Source: an uncultured Coxiella sp. (GTDB lineage Bacteria > Pseudomonadota > Gammaproteobacteria > Coxiellales > Coxiellaceae). From it: DNA of 64,000 nt. Below the pieces are notes generated by a model. The model was not told the DNA's origin, did not search any database, and saw only the letters and a program-made list of their open reading frames with translations. A program made the position numbers and the translations under genes. The stretch is from positions 1-64,000 of the forward strand of contig CACNSC010000008.1 in the NCBI GenBank assembly GCA_902623005.1, written 5' to 3'. Shown here piece after piece: positions 9,056 to 17,752 of this stretch. Position 1 is the stretch's first letter. Each line of letters starts with the position of its first letter.

Positions 9056-10774
9056 ATGCATAACTCGCGATCCCGCATATTTCTTGCACTCATTTTAAGT
9101 AGCGCTTCGCTGACCTGTTCGGCCCAAAACTTGTTACAGGTGTACCAAGACGCTCTCGCAAATGACCAAACCTATCAACAAGCCATCTCGACTTGGCAAT
9201 CAGCTAAACAAACTTTACCGATTGCTAGATCCGTTTATCTACCCCTTATCGAGGCTCAATACGAGTATAGTGAAAAAACCCAATCATCGGCCAATAGCGA
9301 CGATAACGTCGATACCAGTAATGGCACTATTGGTATTTCACAACAAATTTTTAATGCTGAAGGTTGGATGGCAATTAAAGAAGCCAACTATAGCGTCAAA
9401 GCCGCTACAGCCAGTTATTTTGCCGCTCAACAAAACTTAATTGAGCGAACTGCCAGTGCATATTTTAACGTCATGATTGCAGCAGAAACTGTAACATATG
9501 ACAAAGCTTATAAACGTCAATTGTATAATCAGCTAGAAACCAATCGTCAAAAATACAAAGTAGGATTGATTTCCAGTGTTGACGTATTCACCACCGAAGC
9601 AAGCTATGACGCGCAAGTTGCCCAAGAAATTGCTGATCAAAATACTCTGCGCGACAATATCGAAGCATTAGCAGTGATTACTAATCATCGATATAAGACA
9701 TTGCAAGGCATTAAAGAAAGTATCCCGCTGATGACACCGAAGCCTAACAATCTCGATCAGTGGGTCGAGCTAGCCATCAAACAAAATTACACACTACAGA
9801 GTCAGCAATACACAACGCTTGCCGCGAAACAGGACATTAAAACTCAAGCAGGTGCAGCTGTCCCAAACATCTTTGGGTCCGCTGCTGCAGCAAGAAACGA
9901 ATCTGTTGGTAATGGTAAAAGCAAAAATTCAACCATTGCCTCACTTACTATTGATTATAAGCCATTCCAAGGCGGCCTTGTACTCGCAAACACTCGTCAA
10001 TCACGCTACAACTACGTCACGGAAACTGGCGCATTAGAATACCAGTATCGTGAAACCGTTCAAAATACACGTAATTCATTTTTAGGCGTAATTGCAAATA
10101 TCAGTAAGGTAAAAGCTGACCAGCAGGGGGTTATCTCCTCAGAGAAATCTCTTCAAGCGACACAAGCGGGCTACCAAGTCGGCACCGAGGACATTGAAGA
10201 TGTGCTTTCCAGTATTTCTCAGCTCTACTCCAGTAAACAGTTACATGTTTCTGACCAATATGCATACATGAACCAATTAATTGATCTTCAAGAGAGTGCA
10301 GGTACTTTGAGCGTGACAAGTTTACGCACTATCAATGCATGGCTACAAAAACCGGTGACCTTTAGCACGCTTCTTGATGATTCAAAATATTCAACCTCAT
10401 CAAAAGAAACGCCCTCTAATACAAATAATGCTATTACAACAAATTATAAGGTAACTAAAAATTCGACCAAGCCCATTAACAATGGCAACTATACCGTTCA
10501 ACTGTATGCTGCCAAACAACTGAAAGATGCGAACCAGTTTCTAGCGCAAATCAACCAACCTCAAGCCTTTATTATTCAATCAAAAAATGGATATAAGGTC
10601 GTATATGGCCATTTCATAACATCCAATGCTGCAAAAACTACTCTCAAGTCTCTTAAACCAACCTTTAAAGATGCTTGGATTACTCAGATTTCAACAACTC
10701 CAAGTAAAAAAATTATTGCTGCCAGTAAAAAGCCTACGCAAAGAGACGTTGTTCTTCCCAGACCTCTAGCATAA
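9056..10774 (+). CDS. TolC-family outer membrane channel with C-terminal SPOR domain
   Basis: A 572-residue protein, about 100 residues longer than ordinary TolC. It has a signal peptide (SRIFLALILSSASLTCSA). Two TolC/OEP repeats follow, about residues 25-220 (LLQVYQDALANDQTYQQA) and 225-440 (LTIDYKPFQGG, the second-repeat motif). After a Thr/Asn-rich linker (about 445-475) comes a SPOR-like domain (about 478-550; YTVQLYAAKQLKDANQFLAQ, then VVYGHF). SPOR domains bind peptidoglycan stripped of stem peptides, and TolC's C-terminus faces the periplasm, so the fusion is topologically sensible. Likely role: efflux or type I export channel tethered to the wall. A second, ordinary TolC lies at 13111-14382. 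Confidence 0.88.
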   Translation: MHNSRSRIFLALILSSASLTCSAQNLLQVYQDALANDQTYQQAISTWQSAKQTLPIARSVYLPLIEAQYEYSEKTQSSANSDDNVDTSNGTIGISQQIFNAEGWMAIKEANYSVKAATASYFAAQQNLIERTASAYFNVMIAAETVTYDKAYKRQLYNQLETNRQKYKVGLISSVDVFTTEASYDAQVAQEIADQNTLRDNIEALAVITNHRYKTLQGIKESIPLMTPKPNNLDQWVELAIKQNYTLQSQQYTTLAAKQDIKTQAGAAVPNIFGSAAAARNESVGNGKSKNSTIASLTIDYKPFQGGLVLANTRQSRYNYVTETGALEYQYRETVQNTRNSFLGVIANISKVKADQQGVISSEKSLQATQAGYQVGTEDIEDVLSSISQLYSSKQLHVSDQYAYMNQLIDLQESAGTLSVTSLRTINAWLQKPVTFSTLLDDSKYSTSSKETPSNTNNAITTNYKVTKNSTKPINNGNYTVQLYAAKQLKDANQFLAQINQPQAFIIQSKNGYKVVYGHFITSNAAKTTLKSLKPTFKDAWITQISTTPSKKIIAASKKPTQRDVVLPRPLA

Positions 10775-10847
10775 TCAATCGACTCGCATTAAACTCCTCA
10801 GCATCATAATCAACTGATGCCTCTATATATCCCGCAGGAATATCCCT

Positions 10848-12659
10848 ATGATTCAAAGTCATCATGCAATTAGGTATGTGAACGGAAAACGTTTATCCAA
10901 AGTATTAGTCGCAGGCGTTTGCCGTGTTATCACTCAGCAAGATAAACTAAATGCCATCAATGTATTTCCCGTGGCTGATAAAGATACGGGCACTAATCTT
11001 GCTGTCACGCTCAATGGTATTCCAGATGCTGTGCAGTCCCTACATCAACCCAATTTACCTGAGTTACTTCATGTGATAGCTGATTCATGCTTGGATAATT
11101 CCAGAGGTAACTCTGGAGTTATATTTGCTCAATTTTTCGTTGGACTTGCAGAAGCAGCAACCACAACATTGTGGCATGCGACTGATCTAGCACGCGCTCT
11201 GGACTCGGGTTTACAGCGAGCTCTAAGTGCCGTGACTGAACCTATGGATGGTACTGTCCTGAGCGTTATGTCAGCATTTGTCAATACCTTCTCAAAACTA
11301 GCCCTGGATAAAAATGACTTATTAGCGTCATGGCAGGGTAGTTTAAAACGCGCAAGCAACGCCTTGACGTTAACGACCAAAAGCAATAAAGCCTGTCGAG
11401 TTGCCAATGTTGTTGATGCCGGAGCCCAAGGCTTTTTTAACTTCCTTGAGGGCATTGATGAATTGATCCTACATGGGGCAACTCATCAATCTCAAAATAT
11501 TACTCCAAATAATAACATTGAAGTTAATGATACTCCTGATACCTCTCACAGCCATCAAAACAGTAAATATCGATTTTGCACCGAATGTATTGTTTCTGGT
11601 AACGATATCAATCTAAACCAATTAAAAAAAGATCTAATGCCTTGTGGTGACTCTTTAATTGTTGCAGGTCACTCAACAAAAACAAAAATTCATATTCATA
11701 CGAATGACCCTAATCATGTTTTTAATATCTGCCGACAGGTTGGTCAAACAAAGAATGAGAAAGCCGATGATATGAATCATCAGCAAATAAGCACCAAAGG
11801 AATTGCGATACTGACGGACTCTTCTGCTGATTTTCCGGAGTCTTTTATTGACGACTACCATATTCATGTCATTCCGCTAATTGTCAATTTTGGCGATGAG
11901 AGTTTTAAAGACAAACTATCAATTACGCCAACACAGTTTTATAAAAAAATGGCCTCCTCCAAAATTCATCCAACAAGCTCTCAGCCTGCAATGGGTGAAT
12001 TTAGACGTATGTACCACTACCTTAGTGAACATTACGATTCAATTATTGCCATTCACTTACCAGAAAAACACAGTGGAACCTTACAAAGTTCGCGGTTAGC
12101 TGCAAAACAGCACACTCGAAATGACATTAATACTTCCTTTATTGATTCTGGGACTGTCAGTGGTGGTGCTGGCTTGGTGGTACGCTTGGCTGCAAAAGCG
12201 ATACATGCTGGTTACAGTCATAATGATGTTGTTGATTTTGTAAAAAAATATCAATCGACAATAAAACAATTTGCTATCATACCCAATCTGTTTTTCGCGG
12301 TGAGTGGGGGCAGGCTAGCTCCTTGGAAATATAAACTTATTACTTTCCTGAGGCGTATCCCAATTTTATCTTTCAATGATAAAAGGAAGGTTAAAGTATC
12401 TCGTGCAGTCAAAGCTGGAGATTGTTTTCCAAAAAGATTTGCTGCATTCATCTGTAAACAGCTAATGTCAAATAAACAATACCATCTGTTAATTGAGCAT
12501 TGTGACAACCTCAAAGGTGCAATTGAGTGTAAATCCTTTTTAGAAAAACAACTTAATAACTTGGTGTCTTGTGAAATTATTGAAGCATCATCAGTATTAG
12601 GCATTCATGCAGGTCCTGGAGCAATCGGTATTGCTTTTCAAGAAGATATCATACTTTAA
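10848..12659 (+). CDS. DhaL-DegV fusion protein (fatty-acid kinase-like)
   Basis: A 603-residue protein. The N-terminal half is a DhaL/DAK2 domain (about 15-205) with the nucleotide/metal motif FPVADKDTGTNL and DNSRGNSGVIF. The C-terminal half is a DegV domain (about 315-600) beginning IAILTDSSADFP and containing IHLPEKHSGTLQSS. In Gram-positive bacteria FakA (DhaL-like) and FakB (DegV) are separate proteins that phosphorylate exogenous fatty acids. Here both are joined, so it may activate scavenged fatty acids; this is inferred. The middle (about 205-310) resembles the FakA middle domain (FCTECIVSG, HIHTNDP). Transcribed after the TolC-SPOR gene with a 73-base gap. Confidence 0.85.
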   Translation: MIQSHHAIRYVNGKRLSKVLVAGVCRVITQQDKLNAINVFPVADKDTGTNLAVTLNGIPDAVQSLHQPNLPELLHVIADSCLDNSRGNSGVIFAQFFVGLAEAATTTLWHATDLARALDSGLQRALSAVTEPMDGTVLSVMSAFVNTFSKLALDKNDLLASWQGSLKRASNALTLTTKSNKACRVANVVDAGAQGFFNFLEGIDELILHGATHQSQNITPNNNIEVNDTPDTSHSHQNSKYRFCTECIVSGNDINLNQLKKDLMPCGDSLIVAGHSTKTKIHIHTNDPNHVFNICRQVGQTKNEKADDMNHQQISTKGIAILTDSSADFPESFIDDYHIHVIPLIVNFGDESFKDKLSITPTQFYKKMASSKIHPTSSQPAMGEFRRMYHYLSEHYDSIIAIHLPEKHSGTLQSSRLAAKQHTRNDINTSFIDSGTVSGGAGLVVRLAAKAIHAGYSHNDVVDFVKKYQSTIKQFAIIPNLFFAVSGGRLAPWKYKLITFLRRIPILSFNDKRKVKVSRAVKAGDCFPKRFAAFICKQLMSNKQYHLLIEHCDNLKGAIECKSFLEKQLNNLVSCEIIEASSVLGIHAGPGAIGIAFQEDIIL

Positions 12660-12687
12660 ACTTTAATTAGGTCTATTGAGACAAAAG

Positions 12688-13044
12688 TCACCCATCAACT
12701 TTAATTACGTTATCCTTAAGAATCGGTATCCAATCTTGCATGAGACCTAGAAGACAAGCCAATATTCTCACCACATCGACCGATGCACGCGCGGAAAGCT
12801 CGATGATAGAATCACCCATTAATAGAATATTTAGCATCAAGGAAACTGGCACAGGAGATCTATTAGTTACTTTTCGGTCGATACTATCTATCCTAGATGC
12901 ATTATTAGTAATTTGCTCTGATAGCGCTAAGCTCGCGACAATATGATTAGCCGGCATCTTAGGAAGACACTGCATCTCTGATACCAGCTTGATGTACTGA
13001 GCTCGGCGACAAGCATACAGACTATCCATTGAAAAATTCCACAA
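12688..13044 (-). CDS. Small hypothetical protein after the type I secretion operon
   Basis: A frame of 118 residues from a TTG at 13044 with a weak GAAG site upstream, or 113 residues from ATG at 13029. It is predicted to be mainly helical with two moderately hydrophobic stretches (SLMLNILLMG and VVRILACLLGLM). It follows the tolC gene of the type I secretion operon by 66 bases on the same strand and fills the gap before degV. I do not recognise it. It could be a small operon partner or a chance frame; there is no competing frame of better quality. Confidence 0.5.
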   Translation of the reverse strand: MWNFSMDSLYACRRAQYIKLVSEMQCLPKMPANHIVASLALSEQITNNASRIDSIDRKVTNRSPVPVSLMLNILLMGDSIIELSARASVDVVRILACLLGLMQDWIPILKDNVIKVDG

Positions 13045-13110
13045 AACTTCTTCAGGACTAATATGTTAACCCAAAGATTCTCGCGATAAGTTGATGTATA
13101 AGAAGAATGA

Positions 13111-14382
13111 TTACTTCATCCACGTTTGAAGGTATTGCAACGTCTGAGGCTTTAACGTACCTGCCTGTTGATCCAGTAAGCTTATTGCTGTCAGGTACTG
13201 AATACGTCCAGAAACATATTGTACTTCTGCATTATAAAGATTGGTCTGTTGATCTAAGACATCCAGTAAAGTTTGATTACCCGCAGTGTATCCCTCACGA
13301 GTATGCTCCAAGGCATTTTTATTGGAATCAACTGCTCTCTTTTCTGCCTTAATTTGCTCGACGCCACTGACCACACTACCAAAGGCGCTATTTGCTAGCA
13401 TTAATGCGTTGTTATAAGCACCATCTCTTTCAGCTTGCGCTTTCTGGAATAAAGCAATAGAGGTTGCAACATCAGCACCTACAGCCCCACCTTGAAAAGC
13501 ACTATAGTCAACAGTTAATTCATATAAAAAATGCTCGTCAACATAAGCAGGATCCGTTGGGTAGTAAGACGCTTTAGCCCCAATGTTTGGAAGATAGCCA
13601 CCTCGAGATTCTCCAATCTTAGCTTTAGCAGCTGCAACACCCTCACTGGAAGCTTGAATGGCTAAATTTTGCGTTCTCACACGCTCTAACCATGTTTGTA
13701 GACTATTAGGTTTTGGATAATGCAGTTTAAAAGATTCTCGAAAGCCAGGTATGCTATTAATCGGCTTGCCTGTTAACTCAATTAATCTTTGCTTTGAATT
13801 ATCTAAATCAATCAAAGAACTTACTTTTTGAGATCTATAAAGATCATAAGATGCTTTGACTCTATCAAGATCAGTAACAGTAGCATGATGAAGACGATAG
13901 CGCTCTTGTACTGCTTTCATTTGTTCTTTGACTGAATACGTTTGCTCTTTGGTTAATAGATATATTTCATTAGCACGCACCACATCCAAGTAACGTGTAA
14001 CAACTTTTTGCATCAAATCTTGTTGCGCCACTGAAAGATCCAACACCGCCTGTCTTACTTGAGCCTGAGATTTTGACACGCGCCTTATTGCTGACCAATT
14101 AAAGATGGTTTGTGCTCCATTGATCGCGAATGAATTAATATCATCGTCAGTGTGATTCGATAACAAATCACCACTTGCAGAAATTCGAGGAAAAAAGGCT
14201 GCCCAAGCAGATTTTGTTGCCTCTTTTTTAGACATATATTCGGCTTGTGCTTGCAAGTAATTTGCATCATGAGTCAGTGCTTGGTGGTACACATCCAGGA
14301 GAGAACTGGCTTCAGCATAAGAGCTGGTGACATTGACTCCACCAATAAACAATAAAGCGGATATTATTCTAAGTTTTTTCAT
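13111..14382 (-). CDS. TolC-family outer membrane protein of type I secretion
   Basis: A 423-residue TolC-like protein with a signal peptide (KKLRIISALLFIGGVNVTSSYAEA begins it) and two outer membrane efflux repeats: LLDVYHQALTHDANYLQAQAEY near the N-terminus, and ELTVDYSAFQGG with a following long helix in the second half. Length is normal for the family and there is no SPOR extension. It follows the HlyD-type gene by 20 bases and closes an ABC-HlyD-TolC set, so it is probably the dedicated outer membrane channel of this exporter. Confidence 0.93.
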   Translation of the reverse strand: MKKLRIISALLFIGGVNVTSSYAEASSLLDVYHQALTHDANYLQAQAEYMSKKEATKSAWAAFFPRISASGDLLSNHTDDDINSFAINGAQTIFNWSAIRRVSKSQAQVRQAVLDLSVAQQDLMQKVVTRYLDVVRANEIYLLTKEQTYSVKEQMKAVQERYRLHHATVTDLDRVKASYDLYRSQKVSSLIDLDNSKQRLIELTGKPINSIPGFRESFKLHYPKPNSLQTWLERVRTQNLAIQASSEGVAAAKAKIGESRGGYLPNIGAKASYYPTDPAYVDEHFLYELTVDYSAFQGGAVGADVATSIALFQKAQAERDGAYNNALMLANSAFGSVVSGVEQIKAEKRAVDSNKNALEHTREGYTAGNQTLLDVLDQQTNLYNAEVQYVSGRIQYLTAISLLDQQAGTLKPQTLQYLQTWMK

Positions 14383-14402
14383 TTTGTATTTTTCTTATCA
14401 AG

Positions 14403-15767
14403 CTATTGTTCTCTAAATGCTCTACCAAAACTATCTTTTACCGGCGTAAATAGGTAACTGAAAAAAGTTCGATTATCCGTAATAATCATTACCTGCACTG
14501 GCATCCCAGGATATAGTTCTTGGGCTTTAGATAAGCTTTTGAGCTCCTCATCATTGAGTTCTATCTTAGCACGATAATACAATTCACCAGTTTTTTCATC
14601 TGTAAATGAATCGGCCGATACACTAACAACTTTTCCTTTTAACGATGGCGTGTTCCTCGTTTTAAATGCCACTAGATCAACTTTTGCAATGAGCCCTTTA
14701 TGAACAATGTCTATATCCATTGGGCTGACTCTCGCATCAATCACAAGCTGCTCTTCAGGAACAATATCCATTAACTGCTCACCCGGCTTTATCACACCAC
14801 CAATCGTATGAACTTTCATATCGACAATAGTACCATTTTGTGGGGACCTAATCTCAGTACGTTTTAAAATATCACCTTCTATTATTTCCTTTTTCATTAA
14901 ATCAGCAATCGCTTGATGTGATTCACGTAATTGTGAAAGGATCTCTTTCAAACGATCCGCCTTCATCGTATGGATTTTAGTCTGGGTCTCACCAATTTTC
15001 TGATTGAGTACAGCTATCTTTGATACCGTTTCACCTCGGATACCCTGTAACCTTGCAGCTGATCTTTGAAGTTCAAGCAACTTAGGTTTCTCAATCAATC
15101 GTTTTTCCGACAACTCTTTTACTGCAACAACTTCCTCTTGAATTAGATTGTACTGCTTAATCGTTGACTTTAATTGAGAGTTTGCACCTTTTATCTGTTC
15201 CTGCAATTGAATAATTTGTTGTTTGAGAATACTAATATTACCTGAAAAAGATGCCTGATTAGTTTTAAAAATCTTATTCTGGCTCTCAATTAGTTTTTTC
15301 ACTTTCTGGTTATTTTTACTGGCCTCTATTAGCTTCTGATTAAATTCAATGTTTTCTGCATTATCGCGCTCAGCAGTCAATCTAGCCTCAATCGACATCA
15401 GCCTAAAAAGCTCACCTTGAGTTAATTTAAAAGCAGCATGGGCTTGAGTGTTTTCGAGCGAAACCAACAACTGCCCTTTTTGTACATTCTCACCATCGAA
15501 TACATTAATTTTTTGAATAATGCCGCCCTCTAAATGTTGAATAGTACGTCGATTACCAGTCACAACAACTTTACCGGATGCAATAGCTGCACTCTCTATC
15601 GGCGCCAACGTAGACCACAGGGCAAAGCCCCCGAAAAACACAACAAGAACTACAATCCCAAAAATAACAAAAAAACGACTATTTGGTTTTTTTGCGAAAG
15701 TCACTCCAAGGGTCGACTCTATTCCTTTCGGCTCGTCTAAATCGTGATCTAAATGATGATTTCCCAT
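14403..15767 (-). CDS. HlyD-family membrane fusion protein of type I secretion
   Basis: A 454-residue adaptor. One N-terminal membrane helix (FFVIFGIVVLVVFFGGFALW) is followed by the first lipoyl half-motif (IASGKVVVTGNRRTIQHLEGG). Next comes a long alpha-helical hairpin (about 110-300), then the second half-motif and a beta-barrel region (EIRSPQNGTIVDMKVHTIGGVIKPGEQLMDIVP). This matches PrtE/HlyD adaptors that bridge the inner-membrane ABC pump to TolC. The start is taken at ATG 15767, which has AAAAGGAAAAC upstream; the TTG at 15794 lacks a site. It is 27 bases downstream of the ABC gene. Confidence 0.94.
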   Translation of the reverse strand: MGNHHLDHDLDEPKGIESTLGVTFAKKPNSRFFVIFGIVVLVVFFGGFALWSTLAPIESAAIASGKVVVTGNRRTIQHLEGGIIQKINVFDGENVQKGQLLVSLENTQAHAAFKLTQGELFRLMSIEARLTAERDNAENIEFNQKLIEASKNNQKVKKLIESQNKIFKTNQASFSGNISILKQQIIQLQEQIKGANSQLKSTIKQYNLIQEEVVAVKELSEKRLIEKPKLLELQRSAARLQGIRGETVSKIAVLNQKIGETQTKIHTMKADRLKEILSQLRESHQAIADLMKKEIIEGDILKRTEIRSPQNGTIVDMKVHTIGGVIKPGEQLMDIVPEEQLVIDARVSPMDIDIVHKGLIAKVDLVAFKTRNTPSLKGKVVSVSADSFTDEKTGELYYRAKIELNDEELKSLSKAQELYPGMPVQVMIITDNRTFFSYLFTPVKDSFGRAFREQ

Positions 15768-15794
15768 ATTGTTTTCCTTTTCTATGCGAACCAA

Positions 15795-17474
15795 TTATCG
15801 TTTTTGTTGCTGCATAAACTTCTCTAATCCAGAGAAAACCTTATCTCTTGTGTCGAAAGCCTGAATTAAGCCGTCTTTGATAATCATGACTTTATCAACA
15901 ACATTGATGAAGTTAGGTTGATGAGTCACCATCAATACAGTTACTTTTCTTTTCTTAGCCTCCATTAATGCTTGCATCAATGCTATGTTTCCTTGCTCAT
16001 CTAAATTAGCATTTGGCTCATCTAAAACTAAAAAACAGGGATTACCATAAAAAGCTCGAGCTAATGCAACACGTTGTTTTTGTCCACCTGATAATCCGTA
16101 GTTACTAACTTCTGTGTTATAGCCACGCGGAAGCTCTAAAACCATTTCATGACAGCCAGCAAGCTTTGCTGCCTCAACAACACCATCCTCATCTTCGCCC
16201 TTCATGCGAGCAATATTTTCGTGGATTGTCCCTGGTAATAGTTGAACCTCTTGGGGGCAATAGCCAATGTATTGACCTATTTCACCGCGATCACAAAAAG
16301 CAATATCACACCCGTCCATTGAAACTCGCCCGTGGGTAGCTTTCCAAATGCCAAGTATCAATCTCATTAGTGTGGATTTTCCTGCACCTGATGGTCCCAT
16401 TACAGCAACACAATCACCGGGGGAGACTTCTGCATTAATTCCTTTGATGATTGGTTGTTCGACACCTTGCGGCTGATAATATAAACGCTCTATTGTGACT
16501 CTTCCTTTAGCTTCAGCTAAGAACGGTGATTTTTCTTTACCCGTCTGTTCAACTAAATACAGTTTTAAACGTTCGTAAGCCTCTTTAGTGGCAATAAATC
16601 TTCTCCATGTACTCAAAACCGCTACCATTGGCCCCATCGCTCTACCAATTAAAATTGAAGCGGCAATCATAGCACCCGGTGTAAACTGATTAGCTACGAC
16701 AAGAAATGCACCTGCTCCGAGAATTGAGACCTGTAACAACATCCTTAGCATTTTTGCTAATGAGAGCAGACTTACTGATCGACTTGAAACAATATTCTTC
16801 TTTTCTAACACTGTTTCATTTTTTGCAAACCATTTTCTTAAGATATGATCTAACATCCCCATCGCTTGTACTGCCTCAGCATTCCTGAGGGTCGACATAA
16901 CAAATGACTGGGATTGCATGCCATCTTTTGTAGAACTATCAGATAGGTTTCTTGTTACAACTTCATTCACAACAGAAACTACCAGCAACAAGAGCAAACC
17001 AACTGTAGCAATAAGACCTAAAATTGGGTTTAGAAGGTAAATCACAAGAACATAAATAACAGCCCAGGGTGCATCCACCATTGATAAAATATCATTTCCG
17101 CATAAAAAATCTCTTAGCTTGCCAACGTCAACCATTGACTGATGCGTATAAGGATTACCTTGAGTCACTGTCTCAGTGCTTCGAACAAAAGCCTCGGGGC
17201 TAAGCTTGTTATCTAACCAATGGCTAACTTTTATTAGCACCCTTGAACGAACTGCGTCCAACACGCCCATAATCACAAGAGCAAATACAGCCAGTATAGT
17301 AAGAAAAATTAATGTGTCGTAACCCTGACTAGCCAATACTCGATCAAATACTTGCAGCATATATAGTGGGATAGTGAGCTGTAATAAATTCACAAAACAA
17401 CTAAATACCGTCACCGAAATAAAAGAGGATTTACACTGAGCAAGAACTTTTCGTAAATTTGATTGCTTCATCAT
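15795..17474 (-). CDS. Type I secretion ABC transporter (PrtD-like)
   Basis: A 559-residue fused permease-ATPase. Membrane helices occupy about residues 20-290 (the sequence includes IPLYMLQVFDRVLASQGYDT, typical of PrtD/HasD). The ATPase domain has Walker A GPSGAGKST, signature LSGGQKQRVALARA and Walker B FLVLDEPNANLD. There is no N-terminal C39-like domain, which fits exporters of proteases, lipases or RTX-type proteins. The ATG at 17474 lies nine bases after an AAGGAA site; the GTG at 17483 abuts it. No RTX nonapeptide repeats are encoded in the window, so the substrate is elsewhere or of another type. The 278 bases upstream (17475-17752) are AT-rich with no gene seen. Confidence 0.94.
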   Translation of the reverse strand: MMKQSNLRKVLAQCKSSFISVTVFSCFVNLLQLTIPLYMLQVFDRVLASQGYDTLIFLTILAVFALVIMGVLDAVRSRVLIKVSHWLDNKLSPEAFVRSTETVTQGNPYTHQSMVDVGKLRDFLCGNDILSMVDAPWAVIYVLVIYLLNPILGLIATVGLLLLLVVSVVNEVVTRNLSDSSTKDGMQSQSFVMSTLRNAEAVQAMGMLDHILRKWFAKNETVLEKKNIVSSRSVSLLSLAKMLRMLLQVSILGAGAFLVVANQFTPGAMIAASILIGRAMGPMVAVLSTWRRFIATKEAYERLKLYLVEQTGKEKSPFLAEAKGRVTIERLYYQPQGVEQPIIKGINAEVSPGDCVAVMGPSGAGKSTLMRLILGIWKATHGRVSMDGCDIAFCDRGEIGQYIGYCPQEVQLLPGTIHENIARMKGEDEDGVVEAAKLAGCHEMVLELPRGYNTEVSNYGLSGGQKQRVALARAFYGNPCFLVLDEPNANLDEQGNIALMQALMEAKKRKVTVLMVTHQPNFINVVDKVMIIKDGLIQAFDTRDKVFSGLEKFMQQQKR

Positions 17475-17752
17475 GAGTGTCACTTCCTTAGATTACTAGT
17501 GTTCTAATAAAGATCATTTCATGTTAGATAGTTTACGTACGAAATGCAAAAAGATTAAGAAAATATTAAATATAAACAATAATCGACCAAGAATTCGATC
17601 ATTGTGGGACAACACTTGCTTGAAATTCTCTTAATTGATTCTAAAAAGGAGTCAAAGAAAGCCAACAAGATAACGTATAGCAATCCCTATCAGAAAATTA
17701 AATTGATTAAGTGTTGAAACGAAGTATTTGATCTATTTTTAGACAATCCGGT

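Noticed and set aside
12655-12705. Repeated ACTTTAATTA around the degV stop
   Set aside because: It is a short direct repeat, not inverted, so neither terminator nor operator is supported.
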